Below, in pieces: positions 10,425 through 19,508 of a DNA stretch of 40,000 nt. Source of the stretch: Chromera velia (Eukaryota; Sar; Chromeraceae). The notes beneath the pieces were generated by a model. That model had not been told where the DNA came from, made no database searches, and worked only from the letters and a program-made list of their open reading frames with translations. The DNA lies in contig JAHBMJ010005840.1 of assembly GCA_018398765.1 (NCBI GenBank), positions 13,106 to 53,105 of the forward strand. Reading direction: 5' to 3'. Each line of letters starts with the position of its first letter. The first letter of the stretch is position 1. A program made the translations under genes and the position numbers.

Positions 10425-11630
10425 TCAGTGTGGGTGAAAAGAGGGGACCGCCCTTCCTTTCCGTCCCTCCCTCTGCTTTGACTTCCCCCTGGGTCTACGT
10501 AGGCCTAAGGATGAGGTTGAGCCGTGGGAAGAGGGCAGGGCCGCCTCCGTGCTGGATACTGCATCGAAAACAGGGGTACCTGTCTGCGTCACTCCCTTGA
10601 GGGTCACCCTGGTATGAATTCCTCCAGTGAGCGAGATTACTCTGCCTGCACACATATGGCCGGAGCCAGGGAGGGAAGGAATGGTTGTAGCACCTGTAAG
10701 AGGTGACGCGGCTCTGCCTGCGCAGACTGCCAGTGCTATGCAAGCACTCAGAACAATGACGCCTCCAAAACGAATTGACCTGGCTTTGTAAAACAGCTTC
10801 TTGGTAGAATATGCACGTATTGCCCGCCTTGGCTCGACTTTGTCCCCGAGGAATGCGGCCTCCAGGGAGATCCACGCCGCCTTCCAGACAAAGGTTGTCG
10901 CTTCAAGGGCAATAACCCCAAATTCAAAACCTGTCTTGACCACTGCAGAGATGATGATGGCGACGCAGCTGGCGAAGGCACAGAGGGTGTAGAGGAGTAG
11001 ATGTAGGGCAACAGCAAAGCCGATTAATGTTGCCTGCACAATACAGTCGAGCCAGTTAATTTGGCTAAGGAGTGTCATCACCACCGCGAGTGAAGCAATC
11101 ATAGATTCCGCTGCGCTCTGCTGATAGAGAATAGACAGGCCGAAGGCGTAGATGGTAGCCAGTGTGACGGCCTGCGGCAATGAGTGGAAAAGTGGTGGAG
11201 ACGAGGCGACAGATTGAGAAAGCATGCCATCAAGGTCAAGCGTTTTGGGCTGGTTGACGATTGGGAACATCAGAGTAGGAGAAGGGCGAATGCGGCCTCT
11301 CCCGCGTCTCCTGGGAGCTGAGCCGCCCCCTGAAGATATGGTGCCTGGCTGATTGGCGTTGGTTGGCGTTGTTGGCTTAGTTGGCTTGCTTGGCTTGGTT
11401 GGCTTGGTTGGCTTAGTTGGCTTGGTTGGCTTGGTTGGCTTGGTTGGCTTGGTTAGCTTGGTTGGCTTGGTTGGCTTGGTTGGCTTGGTTGGCTTGGCTA
11501 GCCATATAAGAAGGGGGAACAGGCCGATCACTATGCGGAGAGCGCGCCTTGTTTTGTACTCAGTCTGCTTCGATCTCTCCTCTGAATTACTCACCCCTTC
11601 GTGTCTGCCGTGTATGCTGCTGTCTGCCAT
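10425..11630 (-). pseudogene. N-terminal membrane-like part of the LINE frame
   Basis: Open for 401 codons from a true ATG. Residues 31-45 are hydrophobic. Residues 46-90 are fifteen KPT-type triplets, followed by an Arg/Gly-rich patch. Six hydrophobic stretches then follow, at about 154-170, 177-189, 195-217, 218-231, 237-260 and 289-304, with a basic loop at 264-288. The tail is Ser/Thr/Gly-rich and ends at TGA 10,425. The same frame continues downstream toward the RT. I do not recognise a family. It could be an unusual ORF1, a host membrane-protein exon captured or fused upstream of the LINE, or a separate gene that shares the frame by chance. It could still be translated on its own, since this segment has no internal stop. 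Confidence 0.5.
11353..11505. repeat. 9-bp minisatellite encoding KPT repeats
   Basis: About fifteen to seventeen copies of GGTTGGCTT on the plus strand, read as Lys-Pro-Thr on the minus strand inside the N-terminal LINE frame. A few units carry substitutions (KLT, KPS, TPT). The 9-bp period keeps the frame. Confidence 0.95.
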
Positions 11631-12780
11631 TCACTCTTGCTGCAAGAATGGCCACACGTATAATGAAAAAGAATGCAGCAGAACAAGAAACAAGAGGTAG
11701 AGCGCCCATCCAACCGACTGACACTAACCTTGCGATCTTGCACAAAAGGGACGGCAGACTCATGCAGTTTTACACAAACGATCCATTCACCTAAAGATTC
11801 TAACATTTGCATGCAGACTGCATCCCGAGAAGAAGTGCAACATTCCACAGTGTCACGTCCTGGGGAAGAGAATCAGCAGCATCCTTGGATATATGAAGCA
11901 CTCTATTCGTACATATCTGAAAAGAACAGGCTTTCCAAAGTACCATTTCACCACAAAGGGAGAAGCAAGCGTGGCCGCGCCTTTTGTCAGCAGACTGAGC
12001 AGAGAATGTATGCATGCGCAAGCACGTACACGCAACAGCATCGCGCGAAAGGAAGGCCACTAAGAGAAACGAAATTTATATTAATATTATGTCAAAAAAG
12101 GGAAGACGTGCTTGAATCGTCTGCAGTCATATTTAAGAGTCTCAGAAACTTAACCTGGTTGTGCGGTAGACAGGCAATTGTTCTGTCTGAAGCAAGAACA
12201 CTGCATGACAATCTGTTTACGAAGCAGTGAGAATCAAAAAGATGAGGAGTGTGTAGAAGGCTACATGCGTTGGCGTCTCTGGCTGTTTTGTCTTCAGACT
12301 GAGCCCGCTATCAAGACACCTACACCACGAGGCCGCCTCAAGATCAAAAGGAAAAAATATAGAGTTCTCATATTCTCAGGCATGCGTGCAGTGCAAAATG
12401 TCTGTAACAAGTCTGCAAACCGCCTGAAGATCGGAAGTGATGGAGAAGAAGACATGCGGCCTATATAGCATGCGGTCAGATGACGGCGGCATCACTGAAT
12501 CTCATTCTTTCCGTTCCTTCATATCTTCTCCCTCATGTCTCTCTTTTTTATCTCCTCCCTCATTCTAACCCTCATTCTTCCGGCCAACAGGAATCTTCAC
12601 TTTCGTTCTGTCATGCATGATGTCGGTTGTGCTTATTTCTATGGAAGTGTTTCTCTCCGCATGGTCTGCATGAAGCACTGCAGGAGGGAGATTGAAATTA
12701 CGTGTTTCGCTGAGTTGTCTTCTCTCATACGTTTTTATTTTTTTTTTCTTCCCGAACGATCCGTTGTCAAAGAAATATAA
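11631..12780. other. region upstream of the LINE frame, no recognised gene
   Basis: A plus-strand frame of 185 codons (11,673-12,230) runs head-to-head with the LINE frame, but it shows no recognisable domain, signal or codon pattern and may be chance. The stretch could contain the LINE 5' UTR or promoter. It contains the loosely repeated phrases CAGCAGACTGAGC (near 11,990) and CTTCAGACTGAGC (near 12,291). Confidence 0.3.
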
Positions 12781-12945
12781 AAAAGAGAAGGGAGAATATG
12801 TTACGGAGAGTGAAGAGAAGAGCGCGTGGACAGCACTCTTATAAGAAGGGGGAATGTGTTACGGACTCCTAAGTAGGCTGTGGTAGCAGGATATAACTTC
12901 CAAGTATATCTTGCCTGCTAAAAGCCTACTTGGTATGATCTAGGG
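12781..12945. mobile_element. LTR-like junctions with a long hairpin
   Basis: Two purine-rich runs are each followed by TGTTACGG (12,799-12,806 and 12,857-12,864), resembling polypurine tract plus LTR start. The same TGTTACG follows a purine run at 2282. Just after the second copy is a strong inverted repeat: AAGTAGGCT (12,871-12,879) pairs with AGCCTACTT (12,923-12,931), and TAGCAGG (12,884-12,890) pairs with CCTGCTA (12,914-12,920), continuing into ATAT/TATAT. This could be the edge of a solo LTR or a small hairpin element. Confidence 0.35.
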
Positions 12946-12960
12946 GGAAGAGAAATAAAA

Positions 12961-13545
12961 GTGAAAGGAAAGGAGAAAACAATTGAGGATGTAAGTAGAT
13001 CTCGAGAAAAAGAAAATGACCTTAAAGTTTGAATGGGGATGTCCATACCTATTAAATAGAAAAGACTGTTGAATTTTATCATGGAAGAAAGAATGGAAGA
13101 AGGAATAGAAAAAGGAACGGCAGAGCAAATGGAAGAAAGAATGAAAGAAGAGTTGGAAGAGCCTCTTTCAGGGGCCTCAACGGGCCATGGCATATCCAAG
13201 CAGAAGAGCCTCTTCCAGAGGCCTCGTCAAAAACAAGGAAGAGGAAGAAAGAAAGGAAGAGAAGATAGAAGGAAAAAGAAGAAAAATCAAATAAAATAAA
13301 TAGAGACCGACCAGAATAGAATACAGGAAACGGAAGAGAGAAAGGAAGATGTGTTGGAAGGAATAGGGGTAAAATCAATACAGATGAAAGTAATTATGGA
13401 AATCCTTATAGAAGAGCAAAAAGCGAAAGACTTAGATTTTTGGAAGAGCAAACGGAAGGAGATGTTGAAAATTAAATTTTATCTTGTCATTTCGTCGGAC
13501 CCATCTCGGACAGAGGACTTCCGACATCCATTCTCCAGCCTTTGA
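12961..13545 (+). pseudogene. decayed charged ORF, possibly gag-like
   Basis: One plus-strand frame is kept from 12,961 to 13,545 with three internal stops: TGA 13,030, TAG 13,057 and TAA 13,297. It encodes a Glu/Lys/Arg-rich, coiled-coil-like protein with repeated EERM/EEGIE helices, a basic patch (GRGRKKGREDRRKKKK), and a second acidic/basic helix. It lies just downstream of the LTR-like junction, as the first ORF of an LTR element would. No diagnostic gag motif is seen, and purine-rich sequence can keep such frames open by chance. Confidence 0.3.
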
Positions 13546-13965
13546 GAAAACTTCTGAGAAGTGAATTTTGAGTGGCACTGACTTCAGTCTCCTAGCTACC
13601 TTACCTTCAGCAAAACGCTGTTAGAGTTCTGGAGTCAGATAAGAAGTCCGCTATACAAGGACCTTCTTTCATAATAGACAAGAATGAATGAATCATGTTT
13701 GATTTTGATCTAATGACCAGATTTTGATATATTAAAGGGTATAGGTTGATGTAAACTGGCTAGATCTGGCTAGTACAATATGATTATTCGTGAGTTTAGC
13801 TCAATTTTTTGTCAATGAAGGAGATATAACCTGTCTAAGACCTTATACATACAACACAACACCCTAACGGCGTTGTTTCTAGGGCAAAACGCCTTTATAT
13901 ACAACGCCCTTAAGGTATAGCCCCTAGGTATATCTCTATATACTACGCCATCCCCCCCCCCATAT
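13546..13965. other. AT-rich stretch downstream of the second LINE
   Basis: No gene is seen. Between 13,855 and 13,915 there are repeated phrases (ACAACACAACACCCTAACGGCG, then ATATACAACGCCC), which may be the 3' tail of the minus-strand LINE ending at 13,966. A run of ten C residues lies at about 13,952. Confidence 0.35.
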
Positions 13966-15075
13966 TTAAACCCCCATGACGCTTCCATCTGTCTCACTTA
14001 AAAGAAAAGAAAACAAGGCAAGCTTTTCTGTCTTCCTGTTTGTCCTCTCTCCCCATTTTAGCTTTCCTGCTGCTCTTTCCCCCTTCCCTTCATTCCATGT
14101 GTCTGAAAGAGCCTGCAAGCACACAGCCTTCTCGGCATCATGCAAGGGACACTCGGTCAGAACGTGTACTTCGTCTTCAACCACCTGGATGTCAAAGAGA
14201 TCAGAGCAAACAATACATTTTCTGTTATGTAGCGGGGTCCTCCTCCCTCCATCAAGAGAGAATTTCCCCTTATTGACCTCAAGGCTCCTCTCTCCCACCC
14301 TGAATGCTGTTCTTCTTCTGTGGACTAACCAGGGTGCAACCTTTCTGTAACACACAGGGGTCCGCCTGATGCTTTCTCTGTCAATTGAGAAACCGTTTTC
14401 TCTGTTTCTTTCATCTGTCTGTTTGCTGTGCAGCCATAAGTTTAAGCAGTTAAACTTTCTGTTTAACATTACAGTATAAATTAGATGTATCAGTGATCTT
14501 TTTTACAGTTCTTTTCTCTCGTTTTCTTTTCTCTTTTGTATTGCACTCTCTTAGACTATTCTTTCCGCAAAGACTTCGTTCTTTCTTTTTGTCACCAATT
14601 CTCTCTGTAGTGCGCTAACCTATCTTACTATCTGGTCTCTCTGTTCAAATGCCGGCTGTCTTTCTGCTGCTTCTGGCTCTTTCCTGATACAAAAAGGGTT
14701 GCTTCGTCTGTGTAGAAAAAGAGTTTGGGCACATTTCTTCAGATGAGAAAAAAAATGAAAAGGATGTTGTCTTCCCCCTTTCAAATTACTGTCCACCCCC
14801 TCTTGAATTGACTTGGCAAGCACATGGCCTGTTGGTGTATTTCTTGCTTTTTTCAGAACTTTCTGTGCCCACAACAGCGTTTTCTAAGCTACAACTAAGT
14901 CAATGGGGAGCAGGCCTGCCTCCAAAAAGGTTGTGTGTATGCTTTCTTTCTCTCTCAACTGGAAAACCCATCGAATGAACCTCCTCTGCAATCGATCGAA
15001 GTCTGCCAAAGACTCCTGCGAATGTGAATGCACTTCATAACTATACAGCCATACGGCACACACTGTCTGTTTGAA
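13966..15075 (-). pseudogene. C-terminal region of the second LINE with zinc-binding motif
   Basis: Continues the RT frame past TAG 15,076. It reads FKQTVCAVWLYSYEVHSHS, DFDRLQRRFIRWVFQL (the thumb-side helix seen in many LINE and related RTs), then crosses TAG 14,884, TAG 14,620, TAA 14,551 and TAA 14,503. The final 167 codons contain RKCIVCSDLF and DEVHVLTECPLHD (near 14,150-14,240), a C-x2-C...H-x4-C motif. That motif is common at the end of non-LTR retrotransposon polyproteins, where it may bind nucleic acid. It ends at TAA 13,966. Confidence 0.7.
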
Positions 15076-15900
15076 CTAATAGAAGCAAGTGGCTGGGGGA
15101 ATCTCTCTTGCTGATGTGATCTTACTTTTCAGCGTAAAAAAGAGTCTTTTTGCTTTCACTGTTCTCTCTCTCATCATTACATTTACTGAGCAATCTTTTG
15201 TCAACAACAAACCAAAATATGGGTATTCTTTTGCCTGCTCTAACTCTTTCCGTCCCAAAATAAAAGATTCTTTTCTTGCTCTTTCCCTTTCTGACCAGTA
15301 GAACTTGATGAACCTTGATTTGTCTGATAAAAGAAGTCTGAGGGGCTCTATGTATTCCTCGAAAGCTCTCAGCAAGCTTTCCATCTTCCTTGCCTCCGCT
15401 GACTTTAGGTAGGTGTCATCTACGAAGGTGTCGTCTGCAAAGAGGCTGACGAGGAAGTCGTCTTCTGACCCGTCTGCGTCTCTCTGGAGCTTTGGCCCCC
15501 TCCCTGTCAGCCTTGCTCTCTTCTTGATCTCTTCTGGCATGTCGTTAATATATACAGAAAACAAAGAAGGACCGGCTGGCCCGCCTTGCTTTAACCCTTT
15601 GTTTTCTTTGAACTACTAGTTCATTTCCCTCACCGTTGCCCTGATGTTCTGAAGAGATGCGGCCACCCACTTGATAGTCTCTTCTAACACTCCATGCTTT
15701 CTTAGTTGAACTTTTATCATCCGATGACTTGTTTCATCAAACGTGCTCGTAAAATCAATGAAAGAAATATACAGATACTCAAAATGTGCAATCGATTCAA
15801 GTAAAAGAAAAATAACATTCAGAGTCCCCACCCCCTTCCTATATGCAAACTACACTTCATTCCTTTTCCTGCTCGATAAAAAAAAGCTGGTGGATGGACG
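15076..15900 (-). pseudogene. reverse transcriptase domain of the second LINE
   Basis: From the N-terminal side: NEV*FAYRKGVGTLN (the usual Q-F-G-F-R-K-G block, with the stop at the Gln), motif A YISFIDFTSTFD, then VREMN followed by two adjacent stops and FKENKGLKQGGPAGPSLF (motif B), VYINDM, motif C SLFADDTFVDDTYL, and an LGL-like block (YPYFGLLLT). All catalytic residues (Asp of motif A, DD of motif C) are present. Replacing each stop by Gln gives a normal RT sequence. Motif B reading GGPAGPSLF and VYINDM is typical of Jockey/CR1/RTE-like LINEs, but the clade is not resolved here. Confidence 0.85.
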
Positions 15901-16968
15901 CGAAGAAAAGAACAAGATAAACTTCAGTTCCCTTCATGCAACCTTTGTAAGGCAGCACTTGCAGCAGTCATATATTACTGCGTGAATTAAGAACACGTAA
16001 GTCAGCAAAAGATATTATCATGAATCTCGCTACTAAATCTCGCTAGGAATCTCGATATCACGCAATGACCTCCAGAAGGCCCGATATCCGATAGTTCATA
16101 CGATATTGACACGATATGCATCCCAAATTGATCCGTGCAATGATCTGCTCCTCTTCATTTTGTTCTTCAGTCATCACTCTAAGTCAGGCTCTCGGAGCTT
16201 TCTCTGTATGCTTTCCAGGCTGTCGTCTGATTGTCAGCCGAATCAGATGCATCAAAATTGGGGACCAGTCCCCTTTTCCCGTTTTTAAATTACTCCTTTT
16301 CTCAGTATCCCTGACGTCCTCATTTTTTCTCTTCTGCACGTCGCCCACTTCCGCACTTTTTGCTCTTCCTACGAACTAGGGGATATGATAATCATAGGAT
16401 ATCACTCCCTCGTAGTTACATGGAACTTGGAACTGTAGATTTCTAGTAACCAGGATTTGTTACAAAATTATCGTACAAACAAAATTGATATACAATGATA
16501 TTTTAAAAATAAGAAATATGAAGACAACAAAATTATAAAGAAAACACTTAGGTATAACATCTTAGTAGTTAGGGTCGTTTTGATGTCGCAACGGTCTGCT
16601 ATGGTTTTAAAATTAGTTTCAACTATGTGGACTACGGACATAAAAGTTAGGACGAAGCCGTGGCTTGTTCGTAACAGTAAGATGAAGTGTTACAACCAAC
16701 TCTTACGCTGTACGCGCTCTACATGAGAGTCTGAGAGGATGCAGGCACTATCTCACTTCTAGGAGGTGAGAGCTAAGAAGATTCAAAGGGATATAAGGGT
16801 CAGTTATTTTTGCATGTTTATTTGCTACTCCAAAGGGCTGGGTCTGACGTCTTAAAAAACTTTTGCGTACGTCTATCATCCAAAGGGGTCTTGTGATCTC
16901 GAGGGCGGGGGCAACGTACCGCCAGTCAAACGTTGATGATCTAGATTAGGGTACAGATCAAAGGTGTC
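15901..16968. other. repeat-derived sequence, no gene seen
   Basis: AT-rich in part. It contains clustered AATCTCG and CGATAT words (16,020-16,120). A block near 16,620 (AACTATGTGGACTACGG) is echoed near 18,310 (AACTACGTGGACTACGG) in similar flanks, so both are probably copies of one degraded repeat family. No coding sequence is supported. Confidence 0.4.
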
Positions 16969-17230
16969 TGCTTGAGGCAGATGGGTCCCTATACTCTCGT
17001 GCTTGACTTGGCAAGGCAGATGGGCTTCTATATACCCTCGTGCTTGAGGCAGATGGGCTCCTATATACCCTCGTGCTTGAGGTAGATGGGCTCTTATATA
17101 CCCTCATACTTGAGGCAGATGGGCTTCTATATACCTTTGTGCTTGAGACAGATGGGCTCCTATATACCCTCATGCTTAAGGCAGATGGGCTCCTATATAC
17201 CTCCGTACTTGAGGCAGATGGTCTCCTATG
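16969..17230. repeat. 33-bp minisatellite, about 8 copies
   Basis: The unit CTTGAGGCAGATGGGCTCC plus TATATACCCTCGTG recurs about eight times with point differences. The first two copies are irregular. The 33-bp period is a multiple of three, so frames stay open on both strands across it. This does not indicate a gene. Confidence 0.95.
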
Positions 17231-17793
17231 ATATTGATATTTTAGACAGAGCTTCGCTATAAGCTAAGTTTAAGTAGAGATAGATTTATCTCTATAATAC
17301 AGGACGTAAGATATTTTTAAGGGTAATCAAATTCAAAAGAGTCGTCAAGTATCAGGTTAAGAGTCGATTCAAAGGTTGTTCAAAAGTTGGTTGAAGTGAC
17401 ATCGCTTGGGTCATGATCGATTCCATAATTTTTTATGATTTGGTCATTTTTGGTATACACCTTCCTCAGGCAGGAGGTCTGCCTCAAGCATCTTCCGTCT
17501 CCAGGCAGGAAGGCACAGGACGCCTATGGGGGTATGACGTCCTGTATCTGCAGAAATATTCATATTATATAAAAATGATTGTCCCGGGGTTTAAACTTGG
17601 TACCTTTAGCTTAGTAATACTGCATATTCACCCCTAGGCTATGACAACTTAAGCCATGAATGGGATTCAAGTCTTTTAAGTCCAAGAGTCCTATAATTTC
17701 TTCCTATAATGTCCAAAAGTTTGACAGAACAGAAGCTAGAAGTAGCTAGAGGATAAAGCAGGTAAAATGAAAGTGTATCATACATGTCTTTCC

Positions 17794-17796
<3 letters not shown>
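17231..17796. other. no gene seen
   Basis: AT-rich unique-looking sequence. It contains CCTCAGGCAGGAGGTCTGCC near 17,463 and a second CAGGCAGGA shortly after. Nothing coding is supported. Confidence 0.4.

Positions 17797-17844
<48 letters not shown>
17797..17844. repeat. CT microsatellite
   Basis: About 24 CT dinucleotides in an uninterrupted run. Confidence 0.95.
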
Positions 17845-17849
<5 letters not shown>

Positions 17850-17880
17850 CTCTCCCTCTTTTTATGATACATTTACCTAG

Positions 17881-18055
17881 AGGAGGAGACGGATGGAAGC
17901 AAACAGATGGGAGGAGACGGATGGAAGCAAACAGATAGGAGGAGACCGATGGAGGCAAACAGATGCAAAGGGACGAATGGAGGCAAACAGATGGGAGGAG
18001 ATGGATAGAAACAAACAGATGGTCCCCAGGAAGGAGACAGATGGAGGTAAACAAC
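17881..18055. repeat. 28-bp minisatellite, about 6 copies
   Basis: The unit GGAGGAGACGGATGGAAGC plus AAACAGATG is repeated with substitutions and some partial units. Apparent proteins across it on the minus strand (Pro/Ser/Leu-rich) are artefacts of the repeat. Confidence 0.9.
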
Positions 18056-18060
18056 CCATT

Positions 18061-19508
18061 CACTCACAACCCGTAACATAGAAAAAAAGAATAATCCATT
18101 TTGCGTATCAACTTCACACTCTTTCTCTAGACTCTTTCTTCTCTTCTATGCCTGACTCGTCTCTTGTCCAGTTAGCCTCTAGGGTTGTTCTTTACCATAG
18201 AAGTTGTTGAGACAGAGTGATAGTTTAGAGGGTCGGGTAGGGAAGGGGGACTGTCCTCGGCAGCTACAGCTAGAGCTACAAATTACCTACAACTATATGG
18301 TCTGCTACAACTACGTGGACTACGGGCCTTTTTGGAAAAAACGAAGTAAAATGTTACGACATCAACTTCTCGGCGATATCATTTTAGTTTCATCTTACAG
18401 TTTTATCTAGAATTTTTAGTTTAAGTCAATTTAAATGTTTTTTATACATCGTATTAGTAATGTACCAGGGTTTTATTAATATTAATGAACTTAAAAGATT
18501 TACTGGCAGGCTACGTAGTTTCCATAGTAACTATATGACAGTGATATCCCCTAGTCCTACGAATCAGTTGGCTTGCACACAAATCGCTGACAGCGCGACG
18601 TGCACCTTTGGCATCATTCGATCGATGCCGTCAGTCAGCAAAGAGAAAGATCCAAAAGGGTGCGTGCACAGCCTCGAGCTCGTCAAAGAGGGCAAGACAA
18701 GAGGAAGAAAGAAAGAAAGGGTCGAATGCGACGGAAACTGAACAGAGCTGTGGGAGGAGGCAATCAAAGCTCGGAGCATTCATTCACTCATATAAGCGAG
18801 ACGTACAAAGTAGAAAAGAAAATAACACTTTCAAATTTCACCACCCTGCTGTATCCCTACTGTCACAGTATCCCTCTTGTATTTCTACTGTCACACACTG
18901 GACAAAAGATCATTAAAAAAACACCAGACAGATCTATCAAAGATAAAACCATTGGACCCTCTGTGGATGAGTCAGGAGGCACGACGGACACACGGGCAGG
19001 CGCGCGGCCTTCCTATGATGACAGACAAAGGTGAAGGGAGAGTAGTCAAAACAGAGTAGTCAAAAGAAAAACAAAAAGATACTTCGACGGACAAAAGACT
19101 CCCCCACCCCAAGACCCACATCTCACGAATTCTATTCACATAAATTGTTGAACAAGCAAACAAAATGCATGTGTGCACCCAGCCAGCCACTTTCCTTCGA
19201 ACAGAGTGAAGTGGATCAAGTTGAACATCTCTCTCACCCCACACCCTCCTCTTTCCCGAAACTTTGCTGAGCGAAGAGGCAGGCAGTGGGCAGAAACAAA
19301 GAGACGAGAGCGAAGCCTGTCCATCCATACACTCGATGCGATCGATGGATGAAGCAGGCAAAGAGGTTCATGACTGCGAGTTGATTCGATCGAACAGAGA
19401 CGGCAGCCCGCAATTCGATCGATCGGGAAGTTCAGCGAGAAAAGGAGAAAGAAAAAGTGCGACTGGGTTGCTTTGCAAAATAGAGCTTGTCTGAAGCACT
19501 CAACCACT
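18061..19508. other. intergenic, no gene seen
   Basis: No gene is supported on either strand. It includes the second copy of the GTGGACTACGG repeat (near 18,310) and ATGTTACGACATC near 18,350. Several CGATCGAT words lie near 19,340-19,430, downstream of the Cys-rich gene on its 3' side. Confidence 0.4.

Larger units (their letters stand above)
5877..11630 (-). mobile_element. non-LTR retrotransposon (LINE) with RT and REL endonuclease, decayed
   Basis: On the minus strand a single frame extends from ATG at 11,630 to TAA-type termination at 5877, about 1,918 codons. It is interrupted by eight stops but no frameshift: TGA 10,425, TAG 10,326, TAG 9,687, TGA 9,093, TAA 9,069, TAA 8,421, TAG 8,148 and TGA 7,026. 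In order it encodes a hydrophobic N-terminal part with KPT repeats, a Pro/Ser/Ala-rich linker, a reverse transcriptase, and a C-terminal zinc-finger plus restriction-like endonuclease. The RT-before-endonuclease order with a PD..D..K site is that of R2/NeSL-like LINEs rather than APE-type LINEs. The element's true ends, target duplication and tail were not found. The call as a LINE is secure; inclusion of the N-terminal part rests on shared frame and contiguity. Confidence 0.85.
13966..15900 (-). mobile_element. second non-LTR retrotransposon, 5'-truncated and decayed
   Basis: One minus-strand frame from about 15,900 to TAA 13,966 contains RT motifs A, B and C followed by the C-terminal region of a LINE. 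No frameshift is seen. Eight in-frame stops interrupt it: TAG 15,850, TAG 15,616, TAG 15,613, TAG 15,076, TAG 14,884, TAG 14,620, TAA 14,551 and TAA 14,503. No ORF1 or 5' endonuclease was found upstream, so the copy looks 5'-truncated, which is typical of LINE insertions. The sequence differs from the first LINE and belongs to another family: it has FADD rather than FIDD, and a C..C..H..C tail rather than the REL endonuclease. Confidence 0.8.

Noticed and set aside
11353..11700. Plus-strand Gly-Leu-Val repeat ORF
   Set aside because: Antisense shadow of the KPT repeat. The minus-strand frame has a true ATG and continues into the LINE frame.
16958..17231. Possible CRISPR-like array or coding repeat
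   Set aside because: Units abut without unique spacers and diverge by point changes. This is a minisatellite in a eukaryotic genome.
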